A stretch of 64,000 nucleotides of DNA, from NCBI RefSeq assembly GCF_000023465.1, contig NC_014041.1, positions 1,323,001-1,387,000 of the forward strand, in the 5' to 3' direction. The notes beneath the pieces were generated by a model that saw nothing but the letters and a program-made list of their open reading frames with translations, did no database searches and was not told where the DNA came from. Shown one piece after another: positions 8,984 through 18,547 of this stretch. Each line of letters begins with the position of its first letter. Within the stretch, counting starts at the first letter, position 1. The stretch is from Zunongwangia profunda SM-A87 (GTDB lineage Bacteria > Bacteroidota > Bacteroidia > Flavobacteriales > Flavobacteriaceae). The translations under genes and the position numbers were made by a program.

Positions 8984-10258
8984 ATGCAACGAGATACAAT
9001 AATTTTTGATTTAATCGAGAAGGAAAAAAAGCGTCAACTGCATGGTTTAGAGCTTATTGCAAGTGAGAATTTTGTTAGTGACCAGGTGATGGAAGCTGCC
9101 GGATCTGTACTTACCAACAAGTATGCAGAAGGTTATCCCGGTAAACGTTATTATGGAGGTTGTGAGGTTGTTGATGAAGTAGAGCAGTTAGCGATCGATC
9201 GCCTAAAAGAACTTTTTGGAGCCGAGTATGCCAATGTACAGCCACATTCGGGTTCACAGGCAAATACTGCTGTTTTTCAGGCTTGTTTAAAACCGGGAGA
9301 AAAATTCTTAGGATTTGATCTTTCTCATGGAGGGCATTTAACCCATGGTTCTCCAGTAAACTTTTCAGGAAAATTATACGAGCCGGTGTTTTATGGAGTC
9401 GATAAAGAAACCGGACTTATAGACTATGATAAAGTTGCCGAGATTGCCGAAAAAGAAAAGCCAAAAATGATTATTGCTGGGGCTTCTGCTTATTCTCGTG
9501 AGATCGACTATAAACGTTTTAGAGAAATTGCAGATAGTATTGGTGCTATTTTATTTGCAGATATCGCGCATCCTGCAGGTCTTATTGCTAAAGGAGTGAT
9601 AGGAGATCCTATACCACATTGTCATATCGTAAGCTCTACTACCCACAAAACCCTTCGTGGGCCAAGAGGAGGAATTATCATGATGGGTAAAGATTTTGAT
9701 AATCCTTTTGGAGAGAAGCTTAAGAACGGAAACCTCAAGAAAATGTCTGCTCTTTTAAACAGTGCCATTTTCCCAGGAAACCAGGGCGGTCCTTTAGAGC
9801 ATATTATCGCCGCTAAAGCAGTAGCTTTTGGAGAGGCTTTAACCGATGAGTTTTTACACTATGCCGTACAGGTAAAGAAAAATGCCAAAAAAATGGCGGA
9901 AGCTTTTGTAGAGAAAGACTATCAAATTATTTCTGGTGGAACCGATAATCACTGTATGCTTATCGACCTTAGAAATAAAGGAGTAAGTGGGAAAGAAGCT
10001 GAGGAAGCTTTAACGAAAGCCGATATTACTGTAAACAAAAACATGGTGCCATTTGATGATAAATCACCATTCGTAACTTCAGGAATTAGAATTGGTACTG
10101 CAGCGGTAACTACAAGAGGTTTGGATGAAGAAGATATGCCAAGAGTTGTGGAGCTTATTGACAGAGTCATTAAAAATATTAACAATGACGCAAAACTAGC
10201 TGAAGTGAAATCTGAAGTGAATGCTTTAATGCACGGTCGCCCATTATTTAAAGCTTAA
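8984..10258 (+). CDS. glyA: Serine hydroxymethyltransferase
   Basis: A 424-residue cytoplasmic PLP enzyme that interconverts serine + tetrahydrofolate with glycine + 5,10-methylene-THF, the main source of one-carbon units. Visible signatures are the N-terminal [63 protein letters not shown], and the PLP-lysine motif [15 protein letters not shown] near residue 225. The C-terminal [15 protein letters not shown] follows. Length and motif order are canonical. Followed by a strong terminator, so probably monocistronic. Confidence 0.98.
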   Translation: MQRDTIIFDLIEKEKKRQLHGLELIASENFVSDQVMEAAGSVLTNKYAEGYPGKRYYGGCEVVDEVEQLAIDRLKELFGAEYANVQPHSGSQANTAVFQACLKPGEKFLGFDLSHGGHLTHGSPVNFSGKLYEPVFYGVDKETGLIDYDKVAEIAEKEKPKMIIAGASAYSREIDYKRFREIADSIGAILFADIAHPAGLIAKGVIGDPIPHCHIVSSTTHKTLRGPRGGIIMMGKDFDNPFGEKLKNGNLKKMSALLNSAIFPGNQGGPLEHIIAAKAVAFGEALTDEFLHYAVQVKKNAKKMAEAFVEKDYQIISGGTDNHCMLIDLRNKGVSGKEAEEALTKADITVNKNMVPFDDKSPFVTSGIRIGTAAVTTRGLDEEDMPRVVELIDRVIKNINNDAKLAEVKSEVNALMHGRPLFKA

Positions 10259-10271
10259 TCGATAGATACGA

Positions 10272-10318
10272 TATAAAGTAAAAAAGCTACCAATTTTGGT
10301 AGTCTTTTTTACTTTATA
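10272..10318. terminator. Long bidirectional terminator hairpin
   Basis: About 22-bp A/T-rich stem (10272-10293 with 10296-10318) with a single bulged T and a 2-nt loop; core GCTACCAA/TTGGTAG. Serves glyA (+) and the convergent DUF6249 gene (-). Confidence 0.85.
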
Positions 10319-10330
10319 GAGCTATATAGG

Positions 10331-10675
10331 CTATAATTTTAATTTACGGGTTAAGTAAAAGCCTAACAGTAGAAAAGCTCCCGGAGTAAAAAATAAACTG
10401 GCAACGTATCCTAAATCGTTATTTAATACTGTATAGGTTTCTATTAAATTACCTATAAAAAAACCAAAGCCAACTCCCATAAGAACAAGTGAAAGGTTAA
10501 GTAAAATTACAGCCCAAACGGGTGAAGCTCTATCTTTTCTAAATTTAAACAGTGATGCATCTTTATCATGTTCGATAAGGGCAAGGCGTTCCTTATTTCT
10601 CGTTTGAAAAAACAGGAAGAAAATACCAAATATGCAGGCAAAAAAGGAAATAGATATAATAATAGCAGGATTCAT
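10331..10675 (-). CDS. DUF6249-like small inner-membrane protein
   Basis: A 114-residue membrane protein with three predicted helices: residues 3-24, about 52-77 (VWAVILLNLSLVLMGVGFGFFIG) and about 88-107 (LFFTPGAFLLLGFYL). A basic loop RNKERLALIEHDKDASLFKFRK follows the first helix. The RLALIEHDKDAS segment is typical of the DUF6249 membrane proteins that often sit beside ECF sigma/anti-sigma genes in Bacteroidota; this family call is from memory and tentative. It is divergent from the sigma gene and has its own ECF-type promoter (10730-10755), so it probably belongs to the sigma factor's regulon. Function unknown. Confidence 0.75.
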   Translation of the reverse strand: MNPAIIISISFFACIFGIFFLFFQTRNKERLALIEHDKDASLFKFRKDRASPVWAVILLNLSLVLMGVGFGFFIGNLIETYTVLNNDLGYVASLFFTPGAFLLLGFYLTRKLKL

Positions 10676-10729
10676 ATTTTTAATTTTATTTAATTAATGA
10701 TTAAACTTTTAAGCGCTTTCTTAAGTTAA

Positions 10730-10755
10730 GACGAGACTTTACAAAAACAGGTTAC
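10730..10755 (-). promoter_or_regulatory. Putative ECF-sigma promoter for the DUF6249 gene
   Basis: Minus-strand TTGTAAC, 15 nt, CTCGTC. This is the mirror of the sigma gene's own promoter and lies about 55 nt before the start codon at 10675. Confidence 0.6.
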
Positions 10756-10788
10756 AAATAATTTCAAAAAAGAAAGAGGGAATTTATT

Positions 10789-10814
10789 GTAACCAGATTT
10801 GCTTAGTTGTCGTC
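10789..10814 (+). promoter_or_regulatory. Putative ECF-sigma autoregulatory promoter
   Basis: TTGTAAC, 15 nt, GTCGTC, ending 10 nt before the sigma ATG. AAC minus-35 and CGTC minus-10 cores at this spacing are typical of ECF promoters. The leader would be very short. Confidence 0.65.
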
Positions 10815-10824
10815 CTATAATTAA

Positions 10825-11406
10825 ATGACCATCAAAAAAGACCAATTACTCATCGATCAAATACTGGGCGGAGATAAGCAATTATTCTCGGTACTGGTAG
10901 ATCGTTATAAAAATTTGGTGTTTACCTTATGTTTAAGGTTGCTGAAAAATAGGGAAGAAGCTGAAGAGGTTGCACAGGATAGTTTTGTGAAAATCTATAA
11001 ATCTTTAAGTAAATTTAAAGGAGAGGCAAAATTTTCGACCTGGGTGTACCGGGTGACTTATAATAACTGTCTCGATTTTATAAAGGCCAGGAAACGTAAG
11101 TTTCAGGAATTAAGTGTAGATGCTTATGACGATTTTGAAATAGAAGATTTAGATAGCGCGATTAATAACTTAGAAGAGAATGAGCGAAAAAAGGCTATTC
11201 TGGGCTGTATAAATATGCTGAATGAAGATGATGCTTTTTTGCTAACTTTACATTATTATGAGGATCAATCAGTGAAGGATATTGCTGAAATTATGAAGCT
11301 GTCTGTGGCTAATGTAAAAGTGAAATTATACCGAAGCCGTAAACAACTGGCGTTTATTTTGAAGAGAAGGTTGTCGAATGATATGTTGCTGAATTATGGA
11401 AAATAA
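10825..11406 (+). CDS. ECF-type RNA polymerase sigma factor
   Basis: A 193-residue extracytoplasmic-function sigma factor. Region 2 spans about 22-90 (LVFTLCLRLLKNREEAEEVAQDSFVKIYKSLSKF then FSTWVYRVTYNNCLDFIKARKRK, with the minus-10-melting helix). Region 4 spans about 125-180 (LLTLHYYEDQSVKDIAEIMKLSVANVKVKLYRSRKQL, a helix-turn-helix that reads the minus-35). No sigma-1 or sigma-3 region is present. It overlaps the next gene by 11 nt, the usual arrangement with a cognate anti-sigma factor. The promoter at 10789-10814 resembles two other sites in the window, which suggests autoregulation. Confidence 0.95.
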   Translation: MTIKKDQLLIDQILGGDKQLFSVLVDRYKNLVFTLCLRLLKNREEAEEVAQDSFVKIYKSLSKFKGEAKFSTWVYRVTYNNCLDFIKARKRKFQELSVDAYDDFEIEDLDSAINNLEENERKKAILGCINMLNEDDAFLLTLHYYEDQSVKDIAEIMKLSVANVKVKLYRSRKQLAFILKRRLSNDMLLNYGK

Positions 11407-11839
11407 AGAAAATAAATTAGACGAATTTACGAAGAAAATTTTCATGGAATCCAGCCTGGAAACTCCTTCTTTTGATTTTACAGATAAGGTAATGGCTAAT
11501 TTACCCGAATTTACAATGGCCAATGCTGCTAGAGTAAGTCCTTTAGCAAAGAAAATAAAATACGAGCCATTAATTTCTAAAAAGGGCTGGGTGATGATCG
11601 CAGCTTTTATTGCCTTATTGCTAATTACATCTTATTTTCCTTCAGCAGAAGGAGCTTCAGAAGTCGTAATTGATAATTGGAGTAAAGTTAAGTCGGTTTT
11701 TGATTTTTCTCTTGAACTACCGAATATCAGTATTTTAAATTCTGATGTTATTGCTATTTCTGTAGTACTTTTTACCGCCTATTTTTTACTAGAAATTTTT
11801 CTGCTGAATAACTGGATGAGTAAAAGAAGATTTTATTGA
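11396..11839 (+). CDS. Two-TM membrane protein, probable anti-sigma factor
   Basis: A 147-residue protein translationally coupled to the sigma factor (11-nt overlap). The N-terminal 65 residues are cytoplasmic and charged (NKLDEFTKKIFMESSLETPSFDF...), with the ES/LETPSxDFT wording common in flavobacterial proteins next to ECF sigma genes. Two hydrophobic helices follow, about 66-82 (VMIAAFIALLLITSYF) and 118-136 (VIAISVVLFTAYFLLEIFLL), with a roughly 35-residue loop between and a short basic tail. No zinc-binding ZAS motif (HxxxCxxC) is present. The anti-sigma role is inferred from position and topology. Confidence 0.7.
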   Translation: MENKENKLDEFTKKIFMESSLETPSFDFTDKVMANLPEFTMANAARVSPLAKKIKYEPLISKKGWVMIAAFIALLLITSYFPSAEGASEVVIDNWSKVKSVFDFSLELPNISILNSDVIAISVVLFTAYFLLEIFLLNNWMSKRRFY

Positions 11840-12249
11840 TCAGATTTCTGCTGAAATAAAACCTTCATGTTTTCATCGATTCTTGCCGGGCGTTTAGAGT
11901 CATGACTCATTAAGCACCAGGTGGTTTTTGCTTTAGCTAAGATTTTATCGTTTTTTTTGTTTTTAATGAGTACGTGCCTTATCGAAGTGACATTCGTAAT
12001 TTCATCTACATAGGTTTGCAGTATAATAAGATCGTCTAAAAAAGCCTGCTGTTTATAATCGATTTCGTGTCGAACCACAACCCAAAAGAATTTTTCTTTC
12101 TGTGAAGCTGATGCGCGATCTTCCCAATGGCCTTTAGCAACATCCTGTATCCATTGCACATATTGCACGTTATTTACATGGTCTTGTTCATCAAGATCAC
12201 TTGAGGTAACCTTGAGCTCCATTTCAAAAATCTGGGGCGTGGTGATCAT
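11833..12249 (-). CDS. Hotdog-fold acyl-CoA thioesterase
   Basis: A 138-residue single hotdog domain of the 4-hydroxybenzoyl-CoA thioesterase/YbgC type, hydrolysing acyl-CoA thioesters. The catalytic helix region is visible as DLDEQDHVNNVQYVQW (about 16-31), in which the Asp before HVNN is the expected catalytic acid. Substrate cannot be assigned. It starts immediately at the base after the stop of the upstream glutaminyl cyclase gene (no gap), so the two are translationally coupled. Its 3' end overlaps the convergent anti-sigma candidate by 7 nt. Confidence 0.85.
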   Translation of the reverse strand: MITTPQIFEMELKVTSSDLDEQDHVNNVQYVQWIQDVAKGHWEDRASASQKEKFFWVVVRHEIDYKQQAFLDDLIILQTYVDEITNVTSIRHVLIKNKKNDKILAKAKTTWCLMSHDSKRPARIDENMKVLFQQKSDQ

Positions 12250-13317
12250 TTATTTTTCTACGATTTTAACCTCGAATAATTTATCCCAGTGTTTTCCGGT
12301 TACAAATAATTGTTTAGTGTGAGGATTATAGGCGATACCATTAAGAACATGGTTTACTTCGTTAAGATCTTGTTCGTTACCCAGTTTATTTCTTAAACCT
12401 CTAAAATCAATAAGGCCAACAATCGCTCCATTTTTAGGATTAATGATTGCTACACCATCTTTTTGATAAGTGTTTGCATAAATAAGTCCGTCAACCCATT
12501 CCAATTCATTCATTTTAGAATTAATACTTTTATGGGTAGCAATCTGAATATAATCTTTTTCAGCCAAAGTTTCGGGATCTAACAACCAGATTTTTTCAGT
12601 CCCGTCACTTTTGTAAATATGCTCACCGTCATTACAAAGCCCCCAGCCTTCTTTACTTTGATTATAACTAAAGGTCCCTTTTTTCTCGAAGGTATCCAGA
12701 TCATAGATATAGCCTTCTTTAGCCCTCCAGGTAAGTAAAATAATCTGATCATTAAAAATCGTTAAGCCCTCACCAAAAACAGAATCATCCAAATCGATCA
12801 TTTTTAAAACTTCCCCTGTTTTTAGATCTACTTTTCTAAGATCAGATTCGCCATATTCTCCCGTACTTTCATATAACGTATCGTTTAAAAATTCTAATCC
12901 CTGGGTATAAGCTTTGGGGTCGTGAGGGTAGATATTTACAATTTCGTAGGTGTAGGCCTTTGGCGGTGTATCATTATAAATTTTGATCGACGTATTGGTA
13001 GTATCTTTTTGACCTTCGTAAAATACTTCGGCTTTTAAAGTTTGATTTCCTAAAAGCTGATTTTTAAGCGGAATATCAAAGGACCAGTTAGGTGACTTTG
13101 CGATTACTTTTTCAGTATTCAGATAAACGATAACCGAGTCGATACGCAGCTCTTTTTTGTTTTCAATTTGCCCTGAAATATGCTCGCCAAGCTGAAATTC
13201 CTTCTTATTTTCATCAGTTTTTATACTGAAATGAGATTTTTTAGAGCCAGAATTACTTCCGCATGAAAAATATAAAAAAGCTAATGTTAAGATTAACAGA
13301 GATTTAAATTTCATCAT
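12250..13317 (-). CDS. Glutaminyl-peptide cyclotransferase, lipoprotein
   Basis: A 355-residue enzyme that converts N-terminal glutamine to pyroglutamate. The N-terminus MMKFKSLLILTLAFLYFSCGSNSG is a lipoprotein signal with Cys about residue 19, placing the protein in the envelope. About 90 residues of beta-rich leader follow. From about residue 125 comes the five-bladed beta-propeller domain: EIVNIYPHDPKAYTQGLEFLNDTLYESTGEYGES, and later ELEWVDGLIYANTYQKDGVAIINPKNG and the C-terminal NGIAYNPHTKQLFVTGKHWDKLFEV, all diagnostic of the plant/bacterial-type QC family. First gene of a two-gene unit with the thioesterase. Confidence 0.92.
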   Translation of the reverse strand: MMKFKSLLILTLAFLYFSCGSNSGSKKSHFSIKTDENKKEFQLGEHISGQIENKKELRIDSVIVYLNTEKVIAKSPNWSFDIPLKNQLLGNQTLKAEVFYEGQKDTTNTSIKIYNDTPPKAYTYEIVNIYPHDPKAYTQGLEFLNDTLYESTGEYGESDLRKVDLKTGEVLKMIDLDDSVFGEGLTIFNDQIILLTWRAKEGYIYDLDTFEKKGTFSYNQSKEGWGLCNDGEHIYKSDGTEKIWLLDPETLAEKDYIQIATHKSINSKMNELEWVDGLIYANTYQKDGVAIINPKNGAIVGLIDFRGLRNKLGNEQDLNEVNHVLNGIAYNPHTKQLFVTGKHWDKLFEVKIVEK

Positions 13318-13393
13318 CTTTAAAAGTCATATTTTATATGGCTAAATTAACCAATTCTGTTTAAAAAATGCTTGCCAGAAGTACTAAAGATTG

Positions 13394-13401
13394 TATATTT
13401 G
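13394..13401 (+). promoter_or_regulatory. SRP RNA promoter
   Basis: TATATTTG (minus-7, consensus TAnnTTTG) with TTG at 13372-13374 as minus-33 and a 19-nt spacer. The RNA 5' end follows about 4-6 nt downstream. Confidence 0.8.
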
Positions 13402-13404
13402 CAC

Positions 13405-13507
13405 CCGGCAAGTCCCACACAACCAGCTCCTGCTGAATCCCCCAGGGCGGGAACGCAGCAAGGGTAGGCGGTCGCAGCGGTGTGATGTGGGTCGCTTGCC
13501 TTTTTTT
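13405..13507 (+). ncRNA. ffs: Signal recognition particle 4.5S-type RNA
   Basis: Short bacterial SRP RNA of about 100 nt. The ends pair (GGCAAG at 13407-13412 with CTTGCC at 13495-13500). The conserved domain IV hairpin is visible: GGGCG-GGAA-CGC apical loop with the asymmetric AGCA...AGGGT internal loop that binds Ffh. A T7 run follows as terminator. The receptor gene ftsY is also in this window. The exact ends are inferred from the promoter and stem. Confidence 0.92.
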
Positions 13508-13546
13508 GTATCTGGAAATTAGCAAAATTAATCGCATATTTGCCTT

Positions 13547-14365
13547 ATGAAAACAGATACTCTTTCTCATAAAGTCGTTTTAATTACCGGTGGTTCTTCA
13601 GGAATTGGTAAAGCAATTGGCGACTATTTAAATCAACAAAATTTTAAGGTGTACGGTACCAGTAGAAATTCTACCGGAAAATCATCAAATTTTAATCTTA
13701 TAGATTTAGATGTTACTGATGAAGATAGTATCTTTAAAGCGGTAAAATTTGTTTTAGAAAAAGAAAAGCGAATTGATGTTTTAATTAATAATGCCGGGGT
13801 TGGAATTACCGGTCCGGTAGAGGAGACGCCCACCCCTGAAATTCGTAATGCTTTTGAAACCAACTTTTATGGTCCTATAAATGTTTGTAAAGCTGTTTTG
13901 CCCGTAATGCGTAAGCAAAATGATGGTCTTATAATTAATGTAACATCCATTGCAGGGTATATGGGACTACCGTATCGCGGAATCTATTCGGCTTCTAAGG
14001 CAGCGCTGGAAATTGCAACCGAAGCTTTTAGAATGGAGGTGAAAGGGTTTAATATAAAGATGACCTGCGTGGCCCCTGGTGATTTTGCCACCAATATTGC
14101 TGCTGGAAGGTATCATGCTCCGGTTCTGGATAATTCTCCTTATAAAGAACCATATGGTGATTCTTTAAAATTGATGGATGAGCATGTAGATGCCGGTCAG
14201 GATCCAGATATGATGGCGAAAGCGGTGCTAAAAATTATTAAAGATAAAGCGCCAAAAGGGCATTACAAGGTAGGGGAGCTTTTGCAAAAAGCAAGTATTG
14301 TTTTAAAAAGAATCTTACCCGATAAGACTTATGAAAGAATGCTGATGAATCATTATAAATTATAA
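13547..14365 (+). CDS. SDR-family NAD(P)-dependent oxidoreductase
   Basis: A 272-residue classical short-chain dehydrogenase. The Rossmann signature is TGGSSGIG (about residues 14-21). NNAG follows at about 86-89, the catalytic Ser in NVTSIAGYMG, and the YxxxK pair in YSASK (about 150-154). The nucleotide loop after strand 2 (TSRNS) has an Arg, favouring NADP(H). Substrate unknown. An adjacent upstream CATATTTG is a near-match to the minus-7 element, so it probably has its own promoter distinct from the SRP RNA. Confidence 0.9.
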   Translation: MKTDTLSHKVVLITGGSSGIGKAIGDYLNQQNFKVYGTSRNSTGKSSNFNLIDLDVTDEDSIFKAVKFVLEKEKRIDVLINNAGVGITGPVEETPTPEIRNAFETNFYGPINVCKAVLPVMRKQNDGLIINVTSIAGYMGLPYRGIYSASKAALEIATEAFRMEVKGFNIKMTCVAPGDFATNIAAGRYHAPVLDNSPYKEPYGDSLKLMDEHVDAGQDPDMMAKAVLKIIKDKAPKGHYKVGELLQKASIVLKRILPDKTYERMLMNHYKL

Positions 14366-14430
14366 AAAGTGTATTTAATGTGTTATTTTTACACTTAAAT
14401 AAATAAAAATAAACTTATAAAACTTGCAAT

Positions 14431-15087
14431 ATGAAATTTTTTATTGACACCGCTAACCTCGATCAGATTAGAGAGGCACAGGAATTAGGGGTTTTGGATG
14501 GTGTAACGACCAACCCTTCATTAATGGCAAAAGAGGGAATTACCGGTAAGGAGAATATTATTAATCATTATAAAAAAATCTGTGAAATCGTAACTGGGGA
14601 TGTAAGTGCCGAGGTTATTTCTACAGATTTTGAAAATATCGTAAAAGAAGGAGAAGAGCTCGCAGCACTTCACGATCAAATTATCGTAAAGGTACCAATG
14701 ATCAAAGAAGGTGTAAAAGCAATTAAATATTTCTCTGATAAAGGAATTAAAACCAATTGTACTTTAGTGTTCTCTGTAGGACAGGCCTTATTAGCGGCTA
14801 AAGCAGGGGCAACTTATGTATCACCTTTTCTTGGTCGTTTAGATGATATTTCAACCAATGGTCTTAATCTAATCGAAGAAATTAGATTAGTGTATGATAA
14901 CTATGGTTTTGAAACCCAAATTTTAGCGGCTTCTATTCGTCACACGATGCATGTAATTGATTGTGCGAAGATTGGTGCAGATGTAATGACCGGTCCTTTA
15001 TCTTCTATAGAAGGTTTATTAAACCATCCTTTAACAGATATCGGATTAGAGAAATTCTTAGCAGATTATAAAAAAGGAAACCAATAA
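14431..15087 (+). CDS. Small transaldolase (TalC/fructose-6-phosphate aldolase family)
   Basis: A 218-residue class I aldolase of the pentose phosphate pathway, cytosolic. Motifs are FFIDTANL, the family's [13 protein letters not shown], and the Schiff-base lysine in IIVKVPMI (Lys87). Members are annotated either as fructose-6-phosphate aldolase or as transaldolase. Here the discriminating position reads SPFLGRLDD, with Phe133 where true FSA has Tyr. By established work on TalB/FSA, Phe at this site goes with transaldolase activity, so transaldolase is the better call. A strong terminator follows. Confidence 0.92.
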   Translation: MKFFIDTANLDQIREAQELGVLDGVTTNPSLMAKEGITGKENIINHYKKICEIVTGDVSAEVISTDFENIVKEGEELAALHDQIIVKVPMIKEGVKAIKYFSDKGIKTNCTLVFSVGQALLAAKAGATYVSPFLGRLDDISTNGLNLIEEIRLVYDNYGFETQILAASIRHTMHVIDCAKIGADVMTGPLSSIEGLLNHPLTDIGLEKFLADYKKGNQ

Positions 15088-15114
15088 GAATAAGTTTTTT
15101 TCTTATTATTATAT

Positions 15115-15140
15115 AAAAAGCTGCCGAAAGGCAGCTTTTT
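15115..15140. terminator. Intrinsic terminator with GAAA loop
   Basis: AAAAAGCTGCC (15115-15125), loop GAAA, GGCAGCTTTTT (15130-15140). Ends the transaldolase transcript and can also act on the minus strand. Confidence 0.92.
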
Positions 15141-15235
15141 TATGTTTAGAATTTATTTTTTATTCTTTTGAAAATGGGATTCAAATTATAACATCTAATT
15201 CTATTGTTTTTGGTTTGCGATTTATTTCTAAAATG

Positions 15236-16651
15236 TTACTGATTAATAAATTGTAACAACTGCGATTCAAATTCTGCTGAAGAACTAAGTGCAACATCGC
15301 CTCTCACAATCACGGCATTTTTGTCAAGGAAGTTTAAGCGATATAAATACTTTGTAGCATAGTCATTGCTAAATTTTCTTTTTGAGAGTTGATATTGATT
15401 CTTTTGATCGTAATTATTTTCATTTAAAATACGCAACCATCTTTTTTCATGACCAATATCCAGGTTGACTCCGACGAAATCTAATTCTGGGTATTTTTCT
15501 TCAAGCTTTTTAATAGTTCTAAATTGCCAAATATAGCGTCTAATATTATTAGCAGACCAGAAATAAATAATCGTCTTTTTATTTATAATATCCCCATAGG
15601 TAGTTTCCACACCATTAGTGTTTAACAGAGTAAAATTTGCCAGGGATTTGCCTGTAAAATAATTTTTTTGAATACTGGAGAGCTGTTTAATTTGATCGAT
15701 TTGCTGGTAATCCAGAGATTCGGCTAAATTCATTACTTTTTTAAGGTCTTCATCATTTGAAGAGATGGTAACCGCCTTACTAAGCAATATATCAAGGAAT
15801 CTGTTTTTTATGGATGGAGTGCTGGATAACGAATCTATTAAAATAGCCCGTCTTTGTATATTATCAAAATCAGATACGTTAAAGCAATCTCTGTCTTTGT
15901 GCTTATCTATACAGTATTCTACAGCACGAGTGCGTAGGTAATCATCAATGGTGTTGGTGTATAAATAGTAGTTTTGAAGTAACCCATTATTAAAGTCTAT
16001 ACTGTCTCTATAATTGTTAAAATCTTTAGGGATAAGTTTTGCATATTCCGGGTAATATTTTTTAATGAGATAAGTATAGCGCTCACGAAGATCGTAGTAT
16101 TCATAATCGATACTTTGCCGGGCCATATTTTTGAAATCATCGCTAAAGTTCCGTTGTGAAGAGATTAGATTAAATTCTTCAAGTCTTTTTTGATGAATAG
16201 AATCACTTATTTTTTCAAACTTTTCGGGCTTAATTTTATAATAATTAAGGACAAGATCATTGTTGGCCCTATTCTGCAAAAAGAGATTTAATAAAAATGA
16301 ACTTTCCTTGCTGCCACGCCCACTAAAATTAAGAGACTCATCAAAAGCATATGTATTAACCCAAATCATGATGCTGTCACCGGGTTCTAGATACACCACC
16401 TGATTTTCCGGGTTATGTTGTAGAGTATAAATCCCAGGGTCGATATTTTCAAGGTACTGGCCAAACTGATTGTTTTTGTCCAGTCCCAAAGTATCTATAA
16501 TATCTGCGTCCCTGGATAGGATGATGTAATCTAAATTTGGATTTACAATTTTCCCGCCAATGTATACTTTATCTGTATTGGTGCTTTTATTCTTGCAACC
16601 TATAAATGAAAATATGGTATAAAAAATACTTAGCAGTAATAATCTTCTCAT
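15236..16651 (-). CDS. Thioredoxin-fold lipoprotein lacking CxxC
   Basis: A 471-residue envelope protein. The N-terminus MRRLLLLSIFYTIFSFIGCKNKS is a lipoprotein signal with Cys19. A DUF4369-like N-terminal beta domain seems to occupy about 30-115 (IGGKIVNPNLDYIILSRD). A long helical middle follows. From about residue 340 comes a TlpA/AhpC-type thioredoxin domain (FTGKSLANFTLLNTNG, TIIYFWSA...). Where active members have WCxxC, this one reads FWSANNIRRY, so both redox cysteines are missing. The role is therefore more likely structural or binding than thiol exchange. It has its own minus-7 element at 16700. Confidence 0.75.
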   Translation of the reverse strand: MRRLLLLSIFYTIFSFIGCKNKSTNTDKVYIGGKIVNPNLDYIILSRDADIIDTLGLDKNNQFGQYLENIDPGIYTLQHNPENQVVYLEPGDSIMIWVNTYAFDESLNFSGRGSKESSFLLNLFLQNRANNDLVLNYYKIKPEKFEKISDSIHQKRLEEFNLISSQRNFSDDFKNMARQSIDYEYYDLRERYTYLIKKYYPEYAKLIPKDFNNYRDSIDFNNGLLQNYYLYTNTIDDYLRTRAVEYCIDKHKDRDCFNVSDFDNIQRRAILIDSLSSTPSIKNRFLDILLSKAVTISSNDEDLKKVMNLAESLDYQQIDQIKQLSSIQKNYFTGKSLANFTLLNTNGVETTYGDIINKKTIIYFWSANNIRRYIWQFRTIKKLEEKYPELDFVGVNLDIGHEKRWLRILNENNYDQKNQYQLSKRKFSNDYATKYLYRLNFLDKNAVIVRGDVALSSSAEFESQLLQFINQ

Positions 16652-16699
16652 TCAAATAGTTATAAATCCATTATCTCCTTTATGATTTCTAGTGACCAA

Positions 16700-16707
16700 C
16701 AAATATA
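16700..16707 (-). promoter_or_regulatory. Minus-7 element for the thioredoxin-fold lipoprotein gene
   Basis: Minus-strand TATATTTG (TAnnTTTG), 48 nt before the start codon at 16651. Confidence 0.5.
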
Positions 16708-16774
16708 ATTTGTGGCTAAAATCTTGAATGTTAACCACGAGTTAAAAGGAATTTTCTAAACGTTAATCTTTTAG

Positions 16775-18436
<1,662 letters not shown>

Positions 18437-18468
18437 TTTATAGAATAGTATATTTCCTATAAAAAACG

Positions 18469-18498
18469 AAAGCCTGAAGTGAAAACTTCAGGCTTTTC
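18469..18498. terminator. Bidirectional intrinsic terminator
   Basis: AAAGCCTGAAGT (18469-18480), loop GAAA, ACTTCAGGCTTT (18485-18496). Serves the ABC-F gene (+) and the outer-membrane receptor gene (-). Confidence 0.9.
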
Positions 18499-18547
18499 TT
18501 TGGCTAAACAAACAAATTTTATCTAAAAATGATATAATTCGTTTTCT

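Noticed and set aside
13361..13570. Minus-strand frame across the SRP RNA
   Set aside because: It overlaps the SRP RNA and its promoter; the product has no recognisable features.
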